Below, one piece after another: positions 47,114 to 57,424 of a DNA stretch of 62,449 nucleotides; positions within the stretch are counted from its first letter, which is position 1, and each line of letters begins with the position of its first letter. Made by a program: the position numbers and the translations under genes. Below the pieces are notes generated by a model, which was given only the letters and a program-made list of their open reading frames with translations, was not told where the DNA came from and did no database searches. The stretch is from a virus: IMG/VR virus record IMGVR_UViG_3300030107_001678, positions 1-62,449 of that record. One strand, written 5' to 3'.

Positions 47114-50100
47114 TTATTTTTCCTCTTGTGTAATTTCTAATAAAGGTGTTCCATTTGCTTGTACTAATAAATTTTCAAAATATTGTAATATATCTGTAGG
47201 AATATTTTGATTTTTTTGTAAGTCATCCATTATAGAGGTTAAGGAAGGTGCATTATAAAATCCTGCAATAGTACCATCATCATTTTGTAATAGAGCTTGT
47301 CCATGAATAGGACCTATAGAAGAACTGTCACTATATATTTTTGTTCCTCCATCAGTTAATAAATCTAATATCATGCTATCGTCTCTTCCTCCTTCTCCTC
47401 CAACAAATCGTTCTACTTGTATAATTTTATCTTTAATTTTTTCATCTTTATAATATTTTAATTTTTTAAAATCTAAAAATAATTTAGCTAAATCTTTTTG
47501 TTTATTAATACTATATTCTAGTCGTTGATTAAATTCTTTTTTTATTTTTTCTACGTCATTTGGATTAGTCCAATCAATATTATAAGAATTTTTTAAAAAA
47601 TTTTTTAAATAATTATTTGCATCTCGCACATCTGCAGATTTGCTATTAGTTGCTGATATAAAAGATTTACTTAAATCTAATGTTTCATGTTTAACACCAG
47701 ATAAAGATTTAATTCTATCTGAATATTTATTACCCCATCCTTTATCAGTTACACCATATCCTTTTCTAAAAGCATCATTTATTTCTTCAGATCTTTTTGA
47801 ATCTCTTATATTTTGTACAGTTTTTATAGTTCCAGCACCAGGAATTATAACTTTTGCTAAATGAAGTATAGCTGTTAATGCCTTTTCTCCTAGTGGATCT
47901 GCTTTACCATATATAGGTCTACCTGTATCTGTTGTTCCCCTTACTACATCTAATAACTGTCCAGCTAAAAGACTTTCATCTGTAAATACTGATAAAGATT
48001 CTTCAAGTGCATTCATAACATCATTAAAATTATTAAGATTACCATTTTCAAAATCTTCTTTACCTTTCTCTGACATTAGATAAGGATAAAGTTGTTGTAC
48101 TATTTGTATAATAGGTGCATGAGGAAGAGTATATGTTAAGTTTTTATAACTTGTTTGAATACTATTTGTTTTAGGATTCCAATGGATAAAATTATCATAG
48201 TCTCTTATCTCATGTTTTTGCCAAGGTTGTGAAACAGCATCAATAGCTTCTCTATCATTTGCACTTATTTTATAACGATCATAATTATATTGTATATACT
48301 GTTGTGCACCAACTGCTGATGCTGTTGTACCTGCTATTCGTGCAGCACCTGCTCTTACTAATGCTAAATTTCCTGTTGCTGTACCTACTCTTATATCATT
48401 TAAAGCAATTCGTAATGCCTTTTGTGTAGTACGAAATACTTCATGTGTAAATGCAGGAAAAGTTCCAAAAGGTGTTCGTCTTAATTGTTTTACAGGTCTA
48501 ATTAATTTATGATATGTAGGCATAGTATCTGTAACAATTTTAATAGCATACTGATCTAATTCTTGTGCAGTCTTATTAGGAAATGCTGCTTTATATCTTG
48601 CACGTTCTTTATAAAAAGATAATATTTTAAAGACATCATCTTCAATAGAATATGCACTATTAGCTACATCTATAGTACGAGTTTTTATTTTTTCAAACCA
48701 ACCATTAGGATTTTTAACAGCTTCATCTAAAGTTCTAATAAGTTGTTGTGCTCTTACACCACTATTTATAAGACCAGTTTCTGCAAAAAATCTTAATCTA
48801 TCTAAACTTTGTGGAGTTGCTTTAGTTAAATCTTTTATAGTTGGTACAAAATTTTTAAATAAACTAGGACCTAAATTACCATTCATAGCTAGAAAAAATA
48901 TATTACCTTCCATATTTCGTAAGTGTGTATTTGCAGATAAAGATGTTGCATTAGAATTTGTTAAACCACTTGCTGTATACCACCAAGCATAAGTAGGATT
49001 AGCTTTTCCTAATTCAATTCCTTGTTGTAAATATTTTTTATATTCAGGTGTAGTAAAAATATTAACTAAAGGATTAGAATTTTTTCCTGCATTTATAAGA
49101 TAACCAGAAGCTAAGTTTGATAAATCTTCAGTAAGATTTCCTGTTGATGTTGTTTTACCTACACTAAATAAATTTGATCCATATTGAGATTCAGCTATTC
49201 CTTTTATTGTATTCATAAATTTATGTTCAGAAATAATTGCACTCATATTTCGCATAGTATTATTCCACCTAACTATAGGATTTTTTTCTTCACCTAATAT
49301 TAATCTAAAAGGTTTATCTATATCTTTTCTTTTTGTTAAAAGTTTTCCAAATTTATTTTGAGATATAGCATCAGATTGCCCAAGTTTTAACATATCTATA
49401 GCTGAAGCACGATCTTTTACATATTGATTAACATAAGTTAATAATAATCCTTCTATTTCATCAGCAGATGTATTTTTTGGTAACATTTCTTTTAACATTT
49501 TTTTTGCTTGAAGTACAGCTTGATATGCTTCTGTATCAGTAGCTCCTTTATTTACTATAGCATTTTTAACTTGACGTAACCATTCAGGTCTTGTGAATAA
49601 AGGATAATCATCTGCTATATATAATCCTAAATTTTTTTCTAAAGTTAAAGTATTACCTCTGGATAAACCAAAATTATCTAACATATATTTTGATTGTGTA
49701 TCTACCATAACACGCATTTTTATTAATTCTTTTTTAACATTTTCTGGTAATTGATCTAATGCTGCTGCTTGATTAGATTTAGCAGTTGATAAAATTTCAG
49801 TATAATATGCTTCTAAAAGTTCTTTATCATTTTTTGTAAGTTTTGTAGCAGGTTTTTTTAAAATAGTTTTTATTTCTGAAGGAGCATTAAATCCTATAAC
49901 AGGTCTTTTACCTAGAGCTGTATTAATAAGAGCTATTGTAGTATCATCTAATTTATCAAAGGGTTTACCATATGCAGTTTCTATAGCTCTAAAAAAATTT
50001 TTATCCTGATTCTTTAAAGCGATTGCAAGAGACTTAGGTGCATTATCCCATGTTACAAAAGCTCTATAAGTTTTAGGATCAAATGCTTGTTCTGCATTAA

Positions 50101-51352
50101 AATATCTTTTAAAGAATCCCCCACTTTTAGCTTTATTTGGATCACTAATTAATGTTACAGGTTCTGATAAATTTATTTTCCAATTAAATTTTCCATCAGG
50201 TTTTTTATTAACTTCTATTTCTTTTACATTAGTGTTATTTTTTGCAAGATTTTCTGGTTCTACAATACCTTCTTTTATAGCTTTACTTTTATTTATAATA
50301 TTTCTTAAACTTTGTGATGCTTTAATAGCTTTTTCTATAATAGGTTTTAATACAGGACTTGCTGTAGCTGTTGCAACATTAAATGTTGTACCCATTCCAG
50401 CAGCATCTATAATATTTTTTACAAGTCGTTGATAAGAAACATCATCATCTCGAATAGCAAGATCTTCTACATAAGGAGCAAGTTTAGGAAATTCTTCTAA
50501 ATAATTACCAAGAAAAGTTTCATCTTTACTTCCTACAATAAGATTTGATCCTATAAAAGCTGTTGTACCTCCACTTAATTTATTTATCCATTTAGGAGCT
50601 CCTTTTATTGCAGGTAATGCTTTTTGAATTTTATTAAAACTTACAAGAAAAGCAGCTAAATGTCCTAATGATTCGTCTCCTTTAGCAGGTGAAGGAGGAT
50701 CTGTTAATTGAATCCATGCATTAGATTCTAAAATAGGTTTAGTAAATTTATTATTATGTAAATATCTATTTGTAATATTATATTGATCTCGTATAGCATC
50801 TGATAAGTTAGGAGGATCTTTATGAGGTTTTGAAACGTCTGGATGTGGTAGTTTCATTGGACCTCCTGGAGTTATATAAGATAATAGTTTATTTTTATTT
50901 GCATATAAATCAAGAGGTAAATCTATAACATGTCCACCTAAATCTATTGCTCCTTCTACTGCAGATTTAACTGTCTGTTTTAAAACTGAAGGTATATAAG
51001 TACCAGGAGAATATTTATCTAACCATGTTGCTTCATTAGTATCTGAATCATCTAATAACGTAGAAGAAAATTGAGATGCATTACGTGCATTTGCAGTTAA
51101 ACCTTTATTTTTAGCTTCTTCATATAGTTTTAAAGCATTTGTATTTTCTGATATTCTACTTTTAAATTCATCAATATTATAATTATATTTATTTGCAATA
51201 GATATAATTATTGAATTTTGTTCTTCAGGAGTAACAGGTTTCCCAGAATTTTTTGTATACAGTTGCATTAGATTACTTAAATCATTATAAACCTGTCCCC
51301 AACTATTAGATTTTATATCAGGAACTCTTGTAAAAGTTTGTAAATCTGCCAT
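47114..51352 (-). CDS. Giant virion/ejection protein (polyvalent, LPD38-like)
   Basis: 1412 residues, the largest gene. It is mainly helical and charged, with Gly/Pro linkers. About 970-1000, RTPFGTFPAFTHEVFRTTQK followed by ALRIALNDIRVGTATGNLA, resembles the LPD38 domain of phage polyvalent proteins and internal ejection proteins like T7 gp16. Near 800, TSLSANTHLRNMEGN recurs at the end of the gene at 7133-7387. No lysozyme or transglycosylase motif was found by eye. Likely an internal virion protein that enters the cell with DNA. Domain name is a weak recollection; virion role is from size and position. Confidence 0.65.
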   Translation of the reverse strand: MADLQTFTRVPDIKSNSWGQVYNDLSNLMQLYTKNSGKPVTPEEQNSIIISIANKYNYNIDEFKSRISENTNALKLYEEAKNKGLTANARNASQFSSTLLDDSDTNEATWLDKYSPGTYIPSVLKQTVKSAVEGAIDLGGHVIDLPLDLYANKNKLLSYITPGGPMKLPHPDVSKPHKDPPNLSDAIRDQYNITNRYLHNNKFTKPILESNAWIQLTDPPSPAKGDESLGHLAAFLVSFNKIQKALPAIKGAPKWINKLSGGTTAFIGSNLIVGSKDETFLGNYLEEFPKLAPYVEDLAIRDDDVSYQRLVKNIIDAAGMGTTFNVATATASPVLKPIIEKAIKASQSLRNIINKSKAIKEGIVEPENLAKNNTNVKEIEVNKKPDGKFNWKINLSEPVTLISDPNKAKSGGFFKRYFNAEQAFDPKTYRAFVTWDNAPKSLAIALKNQDKNFFRAIETAYGKPFDKLDDTTIALINTALGKRPVIGFNAPSEIKTILKKPATKLTKNDKELLEAYYTEILSTAKSNQAAALDQLPENVKKELIKMRVMVDTQSKYMLDNFGLSRGNTLTLEKNLGLYIADDYPLFTRPEWLRQVKNAIVNKGATDTEAYQAVLQAKKMLKEMLPKNTSADEIEGLLLTYVNQYVKDRASAIDMLKLGQSDAISQNKFGKLLTKRKDIDKPFRLILGEEKNPIVRWNNTMRNMSAIISEHKFMNTIKGIAESQYGSNLFSVGKTTSTGNLTEDLSNLASGYLINAGKNSNPLVNIFTTPEYKKYLQQGIELGKANPTYAWWYTASGLTNSNATSLSANTHLRNMEGNIFFLAMNGNLGPSLFKNFVPTIKDLTKATPQSLDRLRFFAETGLINSGVRAQQLIRTLDEAVKNPNGWFEKIKTRTIDVANSAYSIEDDVFKILSFYKERARYKAAFPNKTAQELDQYAIKIVTDTMPTYHKLIRPVKQLRRTPFGTFPAFTHEVFRTTQKALRIALNDIRVGTATGNLALVRAGAARIAGTTASAVGAQQYIQYNYDRYKISANDREAIDAVSQPWQKHEIRDYDNFIHWNPKTNSIQTSYKNLTYTLPHAPIIQIVQQLYPYLMSEKGKEDFENGNLNNFNDVMNALEESLSVFTDESLLAGQLLDVVRGTTDTGRPIYGKADPLGEKALTAILHLAKVIIPGAGTIKTVQNIRDSKRSEEINDAFRKGYGVTDKGWGNKYSDRIKSLSGVKHETLDLSKSFISATNSKSADVRDANNYLKNFLKNSYNIDWTNPNDVEKIKKEFNQRLEYSINKQKDLAKLFLDFKKLKYYKDEKIKDKIIQVERFVGGEGGRDDSMILDLLTDGGTKIYSDSSSIGPIHGQALLQNDDGTIAGFYNAPSLTSIMDDLQKNQNIPTDILQYFENLLVQANGTPLLEITQEEK

Positions 51353-51356
51353 AATA

Positions 51357-53375
51357 TTAAACTTTAGTAGGTGTTAATAATTCTTTAAAGTCGTCATTAT
51401 TTAAAATTGGATCTATCATACCTCCATGTTTTTTTGCATTAATTGCTTGCAATCCAGTTTCTCGTGCTATATGTTGCATTAATAATAATTGGTTATTTTC
51501 TAAGTTAGCTGTATTAGTTTTATATGCATCCATATTTGGTCCACCTAATCCTAAATCTGCCATAGTAATTGTTAAAGATTTAGTATTTCCACTTTTATCT
51601 TGATACGAAATAGTAGCTGTATTCTTATCTATTAATTGTGCAAAAGCAGCAGTATATAGAGTTGATAAAGTATTAGCTTCTCCAGTAAGTTTTCCTTTAG
51701 GTTGCCATGCTCCAGTATTTTTATTTTGTTCCATATCATCACCAACAATAGATGCAGCTTGACTTATTATATCTTTTTGACTCCATGCACTTCCAAATTT
51801 ATTTATTTTACCTTCAGCAGCTTTTAATGCAGCTTGAGCTGATATATCTTGAATATCTAATCCTGCTATTGCACCTATTTGTGCTGTTAATGCTTGAACT
51901 AAATCAAGATTACCTGCTGCTTCTGCTTGTTTTAATTGTAATTTTAAATTATCAAGTTCTTTTTGTTCAGTTATATTCCTTGCTTTAATTTCTGTTCCTT
52001 TTGTTCCTACATCTGTACCTATTTTACCTAAAAGGTTAGCAATTTTCATACCAGCAGTTGTTCCTTCTGGACCTGTAACTTCTGGTGACATACCATGGTC
52101 AGACATAGCTTTAAATAATGCTTGTTCTCTATCAAATTGATCTCTAATAGCTGCTGTATTTCGCCATTCTTCTGCTGCAGATACTTGATTAGCTATTGTA
52201 TCTAAAACATTTTTTCTACCTGTACGCATTTGATCTAATTCTGTAGATAATAATCTTGTTCCTCCTGCCATTTGATCTTGCCAAGGTAAAGCTGTATCAA
52301 TATTAAAATAAGGTTGTGGTTTACTTTTTTCATATTCTTCTAAATATTTTCCTGCTTCTGTAGTTAAGGGATCGAATATTATACCACTATTAGCTCTTTT
52401 AACTAATGAAGAAATACCACCACCAGTTTTACCAGCTCCTTGATACATAGGATATGGTTGACCACCTATAGTTTTACCAGTAAATTGTCCATAAAGTTGC
52501 CCAAGTCCTCCAAGTCCAGTAATAAGTTGTTGACCTACACTAGGACCAAAAGTTGCTGGTTTACTTGGTTCAAATACTGTTTGTCCTAAAGGAGCACCTG
52601 TAACTAACGATTGATACTTACCTATTTGTTGATAAGGATATTCTCTTTCAGTTAAATATTGTTGAAATAAATTATCAATAGCAGTTTGAGATTGTTGTTG
52701 TCGAGCTTCCCCTACTAAACCAAGTCCTGATAATTCTGCAGCAGCTTGTTTATAACCTTGTGTGCCTATATTTGCTAATTGTGTTGCTGCTTGACCTGTT
52801 CTAGTACGTTCTTCAGTTAATCTATTTACAGCATCTTGATATGCTTGTGCACTTCCTTTAGCTTGAATATCAGCTAAAAGTCTTTGTTGTGTATCTGCAG
52901 CCATACCTTCAAGAATAGCTTGTCTACTTCCACCAAATGCTTGTGCTTGTACAGCTTGTTCTGCTAATTTTGGAATAACTTCTGATTCAAATTGTTTAGT
53001 AGCTTCTCTTTTTTCTATATCAGTTACTGCTTGTTGATAAGGTGACATATAAGATTCAATTTGTTCAGCAGTTATAGGAGCAGCACCAGTTCTTGTCATA
53101 GTTTGAGCTTCATCAAATACAGGAGCAGTAGATCCTACAAGACCTGCAATACCTGTAAATGCTTGCTCTTGTTCAGGTGTAAACTCTGCAAGTGTAGCTC
53201 CAGTATAAGGTTGATAACCTTCATCCATTCGTTGATTATATAATGCTTGAGCTTTACTTAATATATCTTTATAATAAGGAGCTAGTTCTTTAGGTATTTC
53301 TGAAACATTTATAGCTTGAGCAGGAACTGGAGGTGTTAATTGTTTTTCACCAAATAAAGAAGAAAATACTGCCAT
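51357..53375 (-). CDS. Large internal or tail virion protein
   Basis: 672 residues. N-terminus MAVFSSLFGEKQLTPPVPAQ; about 30-260 is a Gln/Ala-rich helical region (FTPEQEQAFTGIAGLVGSTA, QAFGGSRQAILEGMAADTQQ, ATQLANIGTQGYKQAAAELS), a style common in large structural proteins of marine podoviruses. A Gly-rich middle (GLGGLGQLYGQFTGKTIGG) leads to a helical C-terminal half. It ends with AKKHGGMIDPILNNDDF, a double-glycine motif like those in other late proteins. Probably an ejection-complex component. Confidence 0.65.
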   Translation of the reverse strand: MAVFSSLFGEKQLTPPVPAQAINVSEIPKELAPYYKDILSKAQALYNQRMDEGYQPYTGATLAEFTPEQEQAFTGIAGLVGSTAPVFDEAQTMTRTGAAPITAEQIESYMSPYQQAVTDIEKREATKQFESEVIPKLAEQAVQAQAFGGSRQAILEGMAADTQQRLLADIQAKGSAQAYQDAVNRLTEERTRTGQAATQLANIGTQGYKQAAAELSGLGLVGEARQQQSQTAIDNLFQQYLTEREYPYQQIGKYQSLVTGAPLGQTVFEPSKPATFGPSVGQQLITGLGGLGQLYGQFTGKTIGGQPYPMYQGAGKTGGGISSLVKRANSGIIFDPLTTEAGKYLEEYEKSKPQPYFNIDTALPWQDQMAGGTRLLSTELDQMRTGRKNVLDTIANQVSAAEEWRNTAAIRDQFDREQALFKAMSDHGMSPEVTGPEGTTAGMKIANLLGKIGTDVGTKGTEIKARNITEQKELDNLKLQLKQAEAAGNLDLVQALTAQIGAIAGLDIQDISAQAALKAAEGKINKFGSAWSQKDIISQAASIVGDDMEQNKNTGAWQPKGKLTGEANTLSTLYTAAFAQLIDKNTATISYQDKSGNTKSLTITMADLGLGGPNMDAYKTNTANLENNQLLLMQHIARETGLQAINAKKHGGMIDPILNNDDFKELLTPTKV

Positions 53376-53378
53376 TTT

Positions 53379-55709
53379 TTATACCCTTTCCATCATAGGT
53401 CTTAGTGCTTCAAGACCATTTATTTCATTAGGTTGTTTTATTGTACCATAAGCTTTCTTACGTACACTTTCAACAACACCATCCATTACTTTTGCACCTG
53501 CATCTGGATTACCATTACCAAGTGCAGACATAGTATAAGAATCTACAACATATTCAGTAGGAGATACTGCTAATGTTCCTACTTGTTTACCTTTATCTTT
53601 TATAGGCATATAAACATTATCTTCCATACCATGTCCTTCACCAGGAACCATACCACTAAATTCTCCACCATGTGCTTTTTCTATAGTTCCTCCTGTTTTT
53701 AAATTACTTGAACCAAAACTAACATATTTTCTTGTATCTATATTTTTAAAATAATGTTTACCAGTACCTTGATCTGTATACATATACATATAATCTGCTG
53801 GATTTAATCCATTTGATGATAGTAAACTCCAAGGAGGATCTGGTAAAACTATCATATTTCTATTTGCAACTTCTGTTGAAATATCAGGAGTATCAGGAAG
53901 ATCTTTAACTATATCAGAAAGATCATTAAAAGTTGAATCTTTTTCAGGCATTCCTCCAGTTGCTAAACTAATTAATCCTCCTTTTTTTGTATATGTTGTA
54001 GGATTAAATGTATATCGAGGTGTTAAACGAGGTCGTGCTCGTCTACCATAAGCTATATCTAATATTTCATCTTCAGTTAAATTATATTCAACACCACTAG
54101 GATCAACTACAACATATGTTTGATTAAATCCTGACTCTTCATCTGTTAATGGTCTTGTTAATTCATAATTTCTACGTCTTAATTCTTCTTCAGCTTCTCG
54201 TAATTCTTTTTCACGTTCACGATCTCCTCTATAATCAGGAGTCATTGCATCCATAGCAGCTAATTCAAGTAGTCCTGTACCTGTACCATAATCTTCTATA
54301 ATACCTCCAGTTACTGATTGAGGATCTGCTATATAATCCATTCCTTGACCTACTGTTTGACCTATTGGACTTGCTTTTAGATCTGCCCATTGTCTTTCTA
54401 ATAAGTTAGGAGGTTGATAATTTGGATCTATAGTTGGAAGTTCTGTTATTGTAGGATCAGGTGTATAACTTACAGGATTTCCTAATTTATCATAAGTAAC
54501 TGTAGAATGAGCAGGTATTCCTGCTGTTTGTGCGATTGATTTAGGATATAAATTATGTTGTCCATAACCAGCACTATCACTAAAAGTTGTTTGTGTTTCT
54601 ATTGGTATACTTTTAGAAGTTGTAGTTGTAAGTGCAGGTTCTTGAGTTGGTGCTTGCCATAAAGATCCAGTATCTCTATAATTACGTAAACCTCTAAGAC
54701 CACCTGCAGTTACACCAGACATTGCTGCAGCTTTTAAAGCATCTTTAGGTTTTGCACCAGCAACTAATGCTCCAAAACCACTACCAAGTCCTGTTGATAT
54801 ACCCATTGCCCAAGGACTCATAGAAGCAACTTGTTGAGATAAAGTTAAACCTTTAGCTAATGAACCAGGAAGAAACCAAGTAGGAGCAAATTTAGCAGCT
54901 AAATAAGGTGCTACAATAGTTGCTGCAAGAGGAGCTAATGTTCTAAAAGCTTTAGACTTAGCTACTTTTTTAATTGATTTAGCTGCTTGTTTAAATGGTT
55001 TAAAGAAACTTTTAATACCCCAAGCTTCAGGTAATCCTGTAATAGGATTATATGTAATTGTTCCAAGAGATGCTAGTCCTGCAACTTCTTCAGGATTCAT
55101 ATGAACAAGCATATTATCCCCATATCTACCAAGATCTGCTAATCCTTGAGCTGTATTAACTATTTGTCCACCACCTGCTCTTAAAATCCCACCAAGATCT
55201 CCTTGTTCTGCAATTTTTCTTCTTTCAAATTGCTCATGTTGTGCTTTATTTCCTGAAAGATCTTCTAAATCTCTTAAATAATTATTATGTCTATATGCTT
55301 CTTCAGGAGTAAAATATCCTGCATCTATTTGTTCTTTAGTAATTCTATCTAATCCACCTGTTATATTATGATCAAGCATATCTATTTGATCACTAGATCG
55401 TAATGCTGGTATTTTAGTTTGATTTCCTTCTGCATCTACACTTACATCAACAAAATATATCTTACCATTATACATAAAAGTTTCACCAACCTCTGTATTA
55501 GCTATACCATCTTCTAAAGTATTAAAACTCATTTGACCACCATTTTCTTTTCGTACAATAGGTTCTTGCGTAACTTGTGGCAATCCCATAAGTCCTTGAT
55601 TGTTTATTCCTTGTAAATATTGCATAGCTCTTAACCTTTCTAATCCTTCTTCGCTTTGTATAGCATCTTGAAAATCTTCTAATTGTTCTAATTTATTTTG
55701 TGGTGTCAT
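53379..55709 (-). CDS. Large virion protein with several double-glycine motifs
   Basis: 776 residues. It contains at least five GG-x motifs: ENGGQMSF, RAGGGQIVN, KKGGLISLATGGM, KTGGTIEKAHGGEF. A hydrophobic/Ala-Gly block near 270-340 (LAPLAATIVAPYLAAKFAP, GISTGLGSGFGALVAGAK) may cross a membrane. The C-terminal part (KQVGTLAVSPTEYVVDSYTM, SALGNGNPDAGAKVMDGV) resembles the end of other phage structural proteins of unknown role. It lies between the 672- and 406-residue proteins and is coupled to the latter by a TAATG overlap. Confidence 0.6.
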   Translation of the reverse strand: MTPQNKLEQLEDFQDAIQSEEGLERLRAMQYLQGINNQGLMGLPQVTQEPIVRKENGGQMSFNTLEDGIANTEVGETFMYNGKIYFVDVSVDAEGNQTKIPALRSSDQIDMLDHNITGGLDRITKEQIDAGYFTPEEAYRHNNYLRDLEDLSGNKAQHEQFERRKIAEQGDLGGILRAGGGQIVNTAQGLADLGRYGDNMLVHMNPEEVAGLASLGTITYNPITGLPEAWGIKSFFKPFKQAAKSIKKVAKSKAFRTLAPLAATIVAPYLAAKFAPTWFLPGSLAKGLTLSQQVASMSPWAMGISTGLGSGFGALVAGAKPKDALKAAAMSGVTAGGLRGLRNYRDTGSLWQAPTQEPALTTTTSKSIPIETQTTFSDSAGYGQHNLYPKSIAQTAGIPAHSTVTYDKLGNPVSYTPDPTITELPTIDPNYQPPNLLERQWADLKASPIGQTVGQGMDYIADPQSVTGGIIEDYGTGTGLLELAAMDAMTPDYRGDREREKELREAEEELRRRNYELTRPLTDEESGFNQTYVVVDPSGVEYNLTEDEILDIAYGRRARPRLTPRYTFNPTTYTKKGGLISLATGGMPEKDSTFNDLSDIVKDLPDTPDISTEVANRNMIVLPDPPWSLLSSNGLNPADYMYMYTDQGTGKHYFKNIDTRKYVSFGSSNLKTGGTIEKAHGGEFSGMVPGEGHGMEDNVYMPIKDKGKQVGTLAVSPTEYVVDSYTMSALGNGNPDAGAKVMDGVVESVRKKAYGTIKQPNEINGLEALRPMMERV

Positions 55710-56929
55710 TATATTGCCTTTAAACCTGGTTTTATAGGATTACCATATTGATCTGCAGGAACTCTTATAGGTTTAATTCCTCCTGGTGGTATTAACATTC
55801 CTCCTTGAAAAGGAGGTGTATATTCTACATAACCATATGGAGCATCTGGATCAACTGGTGTAGGATTTTGTTGTTCATTTACTATTTTCATTAAGCTAGG
55901 TAATCCTTGTTGTTGATTTTGAAATCCTGTGCTACCAGATAACCCTGGATATAAAACTCTATTTAATCCTTCTTGATAATTATAATAACCAGGTGTTGTA
56001 ACTGAAACTGCTACATTTTGAGCTACTTCAGGAGGAACTTCTATATTAGTAGTAGGTTGAAAAGCATTTATTCTATCTTCTGGTCTTGTATGTAATTGTG
56101 AATCAGGACCTTTAAAATATGTTTGAAAAAAATTTGCATCTGTAGGACTTAATATTATAGGCATTCCTGAATAACTACCTTTTCTAGTTTCTACTCTTTC
56201 ATCATAAGGAGTATCAAAGTAACCTTCATATGTTACATTTAATGGTCTATATCCTTCTGGTAAAGTTTGTTCAAATTGATTTTTTTGTTCTTCTCTGGTT
56301 AAAGGTTGTTCTTGATTTTGTATTGCTTCTTGTACTCCACCATAATCATCTTGAGGATTATTTGTTCCATAAACATCTTTATAAATTTCTGCAGGAGTAG
56401 TACCAGAAGGATAATTAAGACCTGTAATATTAGCTTTTATATCTTCTAAAGCTGCAGGAAAATAAGACATCCCTCTTTGTCCTAGATCAGAAAGTTCTTC
56501 AGCTACTCCTCCTCCAAATGAAAGAACATTACCTATATATTTTCCTCCTGGAATATCTGGAGTAAGTCTATTAGCTAACTCTCTACTTGCTGCAGCATGT
56601 CTAGCAAGATTTGCTTCATCTCCTTTTGTTGAATCATAAAAATCACTAGCTAATTTATTAACTTTATCAACACCAGTTATTTGTTCCAAATTTAAAATAT
56701 CACTTATATTTTTATTTTTTAAATTTTCTATAGCTTTAGGAAGTGCCATTAAACCAGATGAACCTCTTTGGGGAATAAATCTAGGTTTAGGTGTTCTTAC
56801 TCTTTGTGCTACTTCTCCTTTAGTACGTCTATTCCAATCTTCAATAGCTTTCCTACTAGCTTCACGTATCTGAGCACGCAAGCCTTCTTCAGCTAATCCT
56901 CCTTCTTGTCTATATACTTTTTTGTACAT
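55709..56929 (-). CDS. Virion protein of unknown role
   Basis: 406 residues, Pro/Gln/Asn-rich with little predicted secondary structure after about residue 130. The start MYKKVYRQEGGLAEEGLRAQ has a double-glycine motif. A helical segment follows (ADFYDSTKGDEANLARHAAA is approximate in order), and then a long polar region (NQEQPLTREEQKNQFEQTLP, GYYNYQEGLNRVLYPGLSG). It overlaps the upstream small gene by 20 bases. It probably belongs to the internal-protein group by position; not recognised. Confidence 0.55.
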   Translation of the reverse strand: MYKKVYRQEGGLAEEGLRAQIREASRKAIEDWNRRTKGEVAQRVRTPKPRFIPQRGSSGLMALPKAIENLKNKNISDILNLEQITGVDKVNKLASDFYDSTKGDEANLARHAAASRELANRLTPDIPGGKYIGNVLSFGGGVAEELSDLGQRGMSYFPAALEDIKANITGLNYPSGTTPAEIYKDVYGTNNPQDDYGGVQEAIQNQEQPLTREEQKNQFEQTLPEGYRPLNVTYEGYFDTPYDERVETRKGSYSGMPIILSPTDANFFQTYFKGPDSQLHTRPEDRINAFQPTTNIEVPPEVAQNVAVSVTTPGYYNYQEGLNRVLYPGLSGSTGFQNQQQGLPSLMKIVNEQQNPTPVDPDAPYGYVEYTPPFQGGMLIPPGGIKPIRVPADQYGNPIKPGLKAI

Positions 56930-57137
56930 TATTCTTTACATTCATATAGTTTGATTGGGGTTTTGTATTATCAGCAATAAAGTTACTATTACTATTATAC
57001 ACTATTTTTGAAGAGTCTGCTATAGGTTTAACAATTTCTTGTGAATTATACATATTAGGAGGTATAACTTCTCCTGAGTTTATATTACCTATATAAGTAC
57101 TCTCATTAATAAATTTAAAATATTCACTTTTATTCAA
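56910..57137 (-). CDS. Small protein of unknown function
   Basis: 75 residues with a TTG start at 57137, overlapping the previous stop as TTGA; another TTG at 57152 would add five residues. No ATG is available near the start. Asn/Ser/Ile-rich (FKFINESTYIGNINSGEVIP, SSKIVYNSNSNFIADNT), probably disordered. Its place within the virion gene string is the only clue. Confidence 0.5.
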   Translation of the reverse strand: MNKSEYFKFINESTYIGNINSGEVIPPNMYNSQEIVKPIADSSKIVYNSNSNFIADNTKPQSNYMNVKNNVQKSI

Positions 57138-57424
57138 TTTAAATTTTCCCAAGCTTGTGTTGCTGTTGTACTAACATATCCTTTAAACTTACCTGTAGAT
57201 GCAGAATATGCTATGTCTCCTTTATTAGGATTACCTACTAATGTTATAGTAGTAACTGTATAAATATTTGTAGCAGGTCTTGTTTCCATTTGTATATCTC
57301 TTGTATCTAATTCGTTTACTAATGCTGCACCCCATTGCTCTACTTTATTATAAACTTTTTTTGATTCTGGATTATCTTTTAATTCATAATCAAACATAGG
57401 TGGTAAATCTGGATAACGTGCCAT
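57134..57424 (-). CDS. Small virion protein
   Basis: 96 residues. Helical charged first half (PESKKVYNKVEQWGAALVNE), then a short strand-rich part (NIYTVTTITLVGNPNKGDIA, YSASTGKFKGYVSTTATQAW). The GDIAYSASTGKFKGYV phrase is typical of phage fibre or tail base proteins. Coupled by TAATG to the tail hub gene upstream. Probably tail-associated. Confidence 0.65.
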   Translation of the reverse strand: MARYPDLPPMFDYELKDNPESKKVYNKVEQWGAALVNELDTRDIQMETRPATNIYTVTTITLVGNPNKGDIAYSASTGKFKGYVSTTATQAWENLN

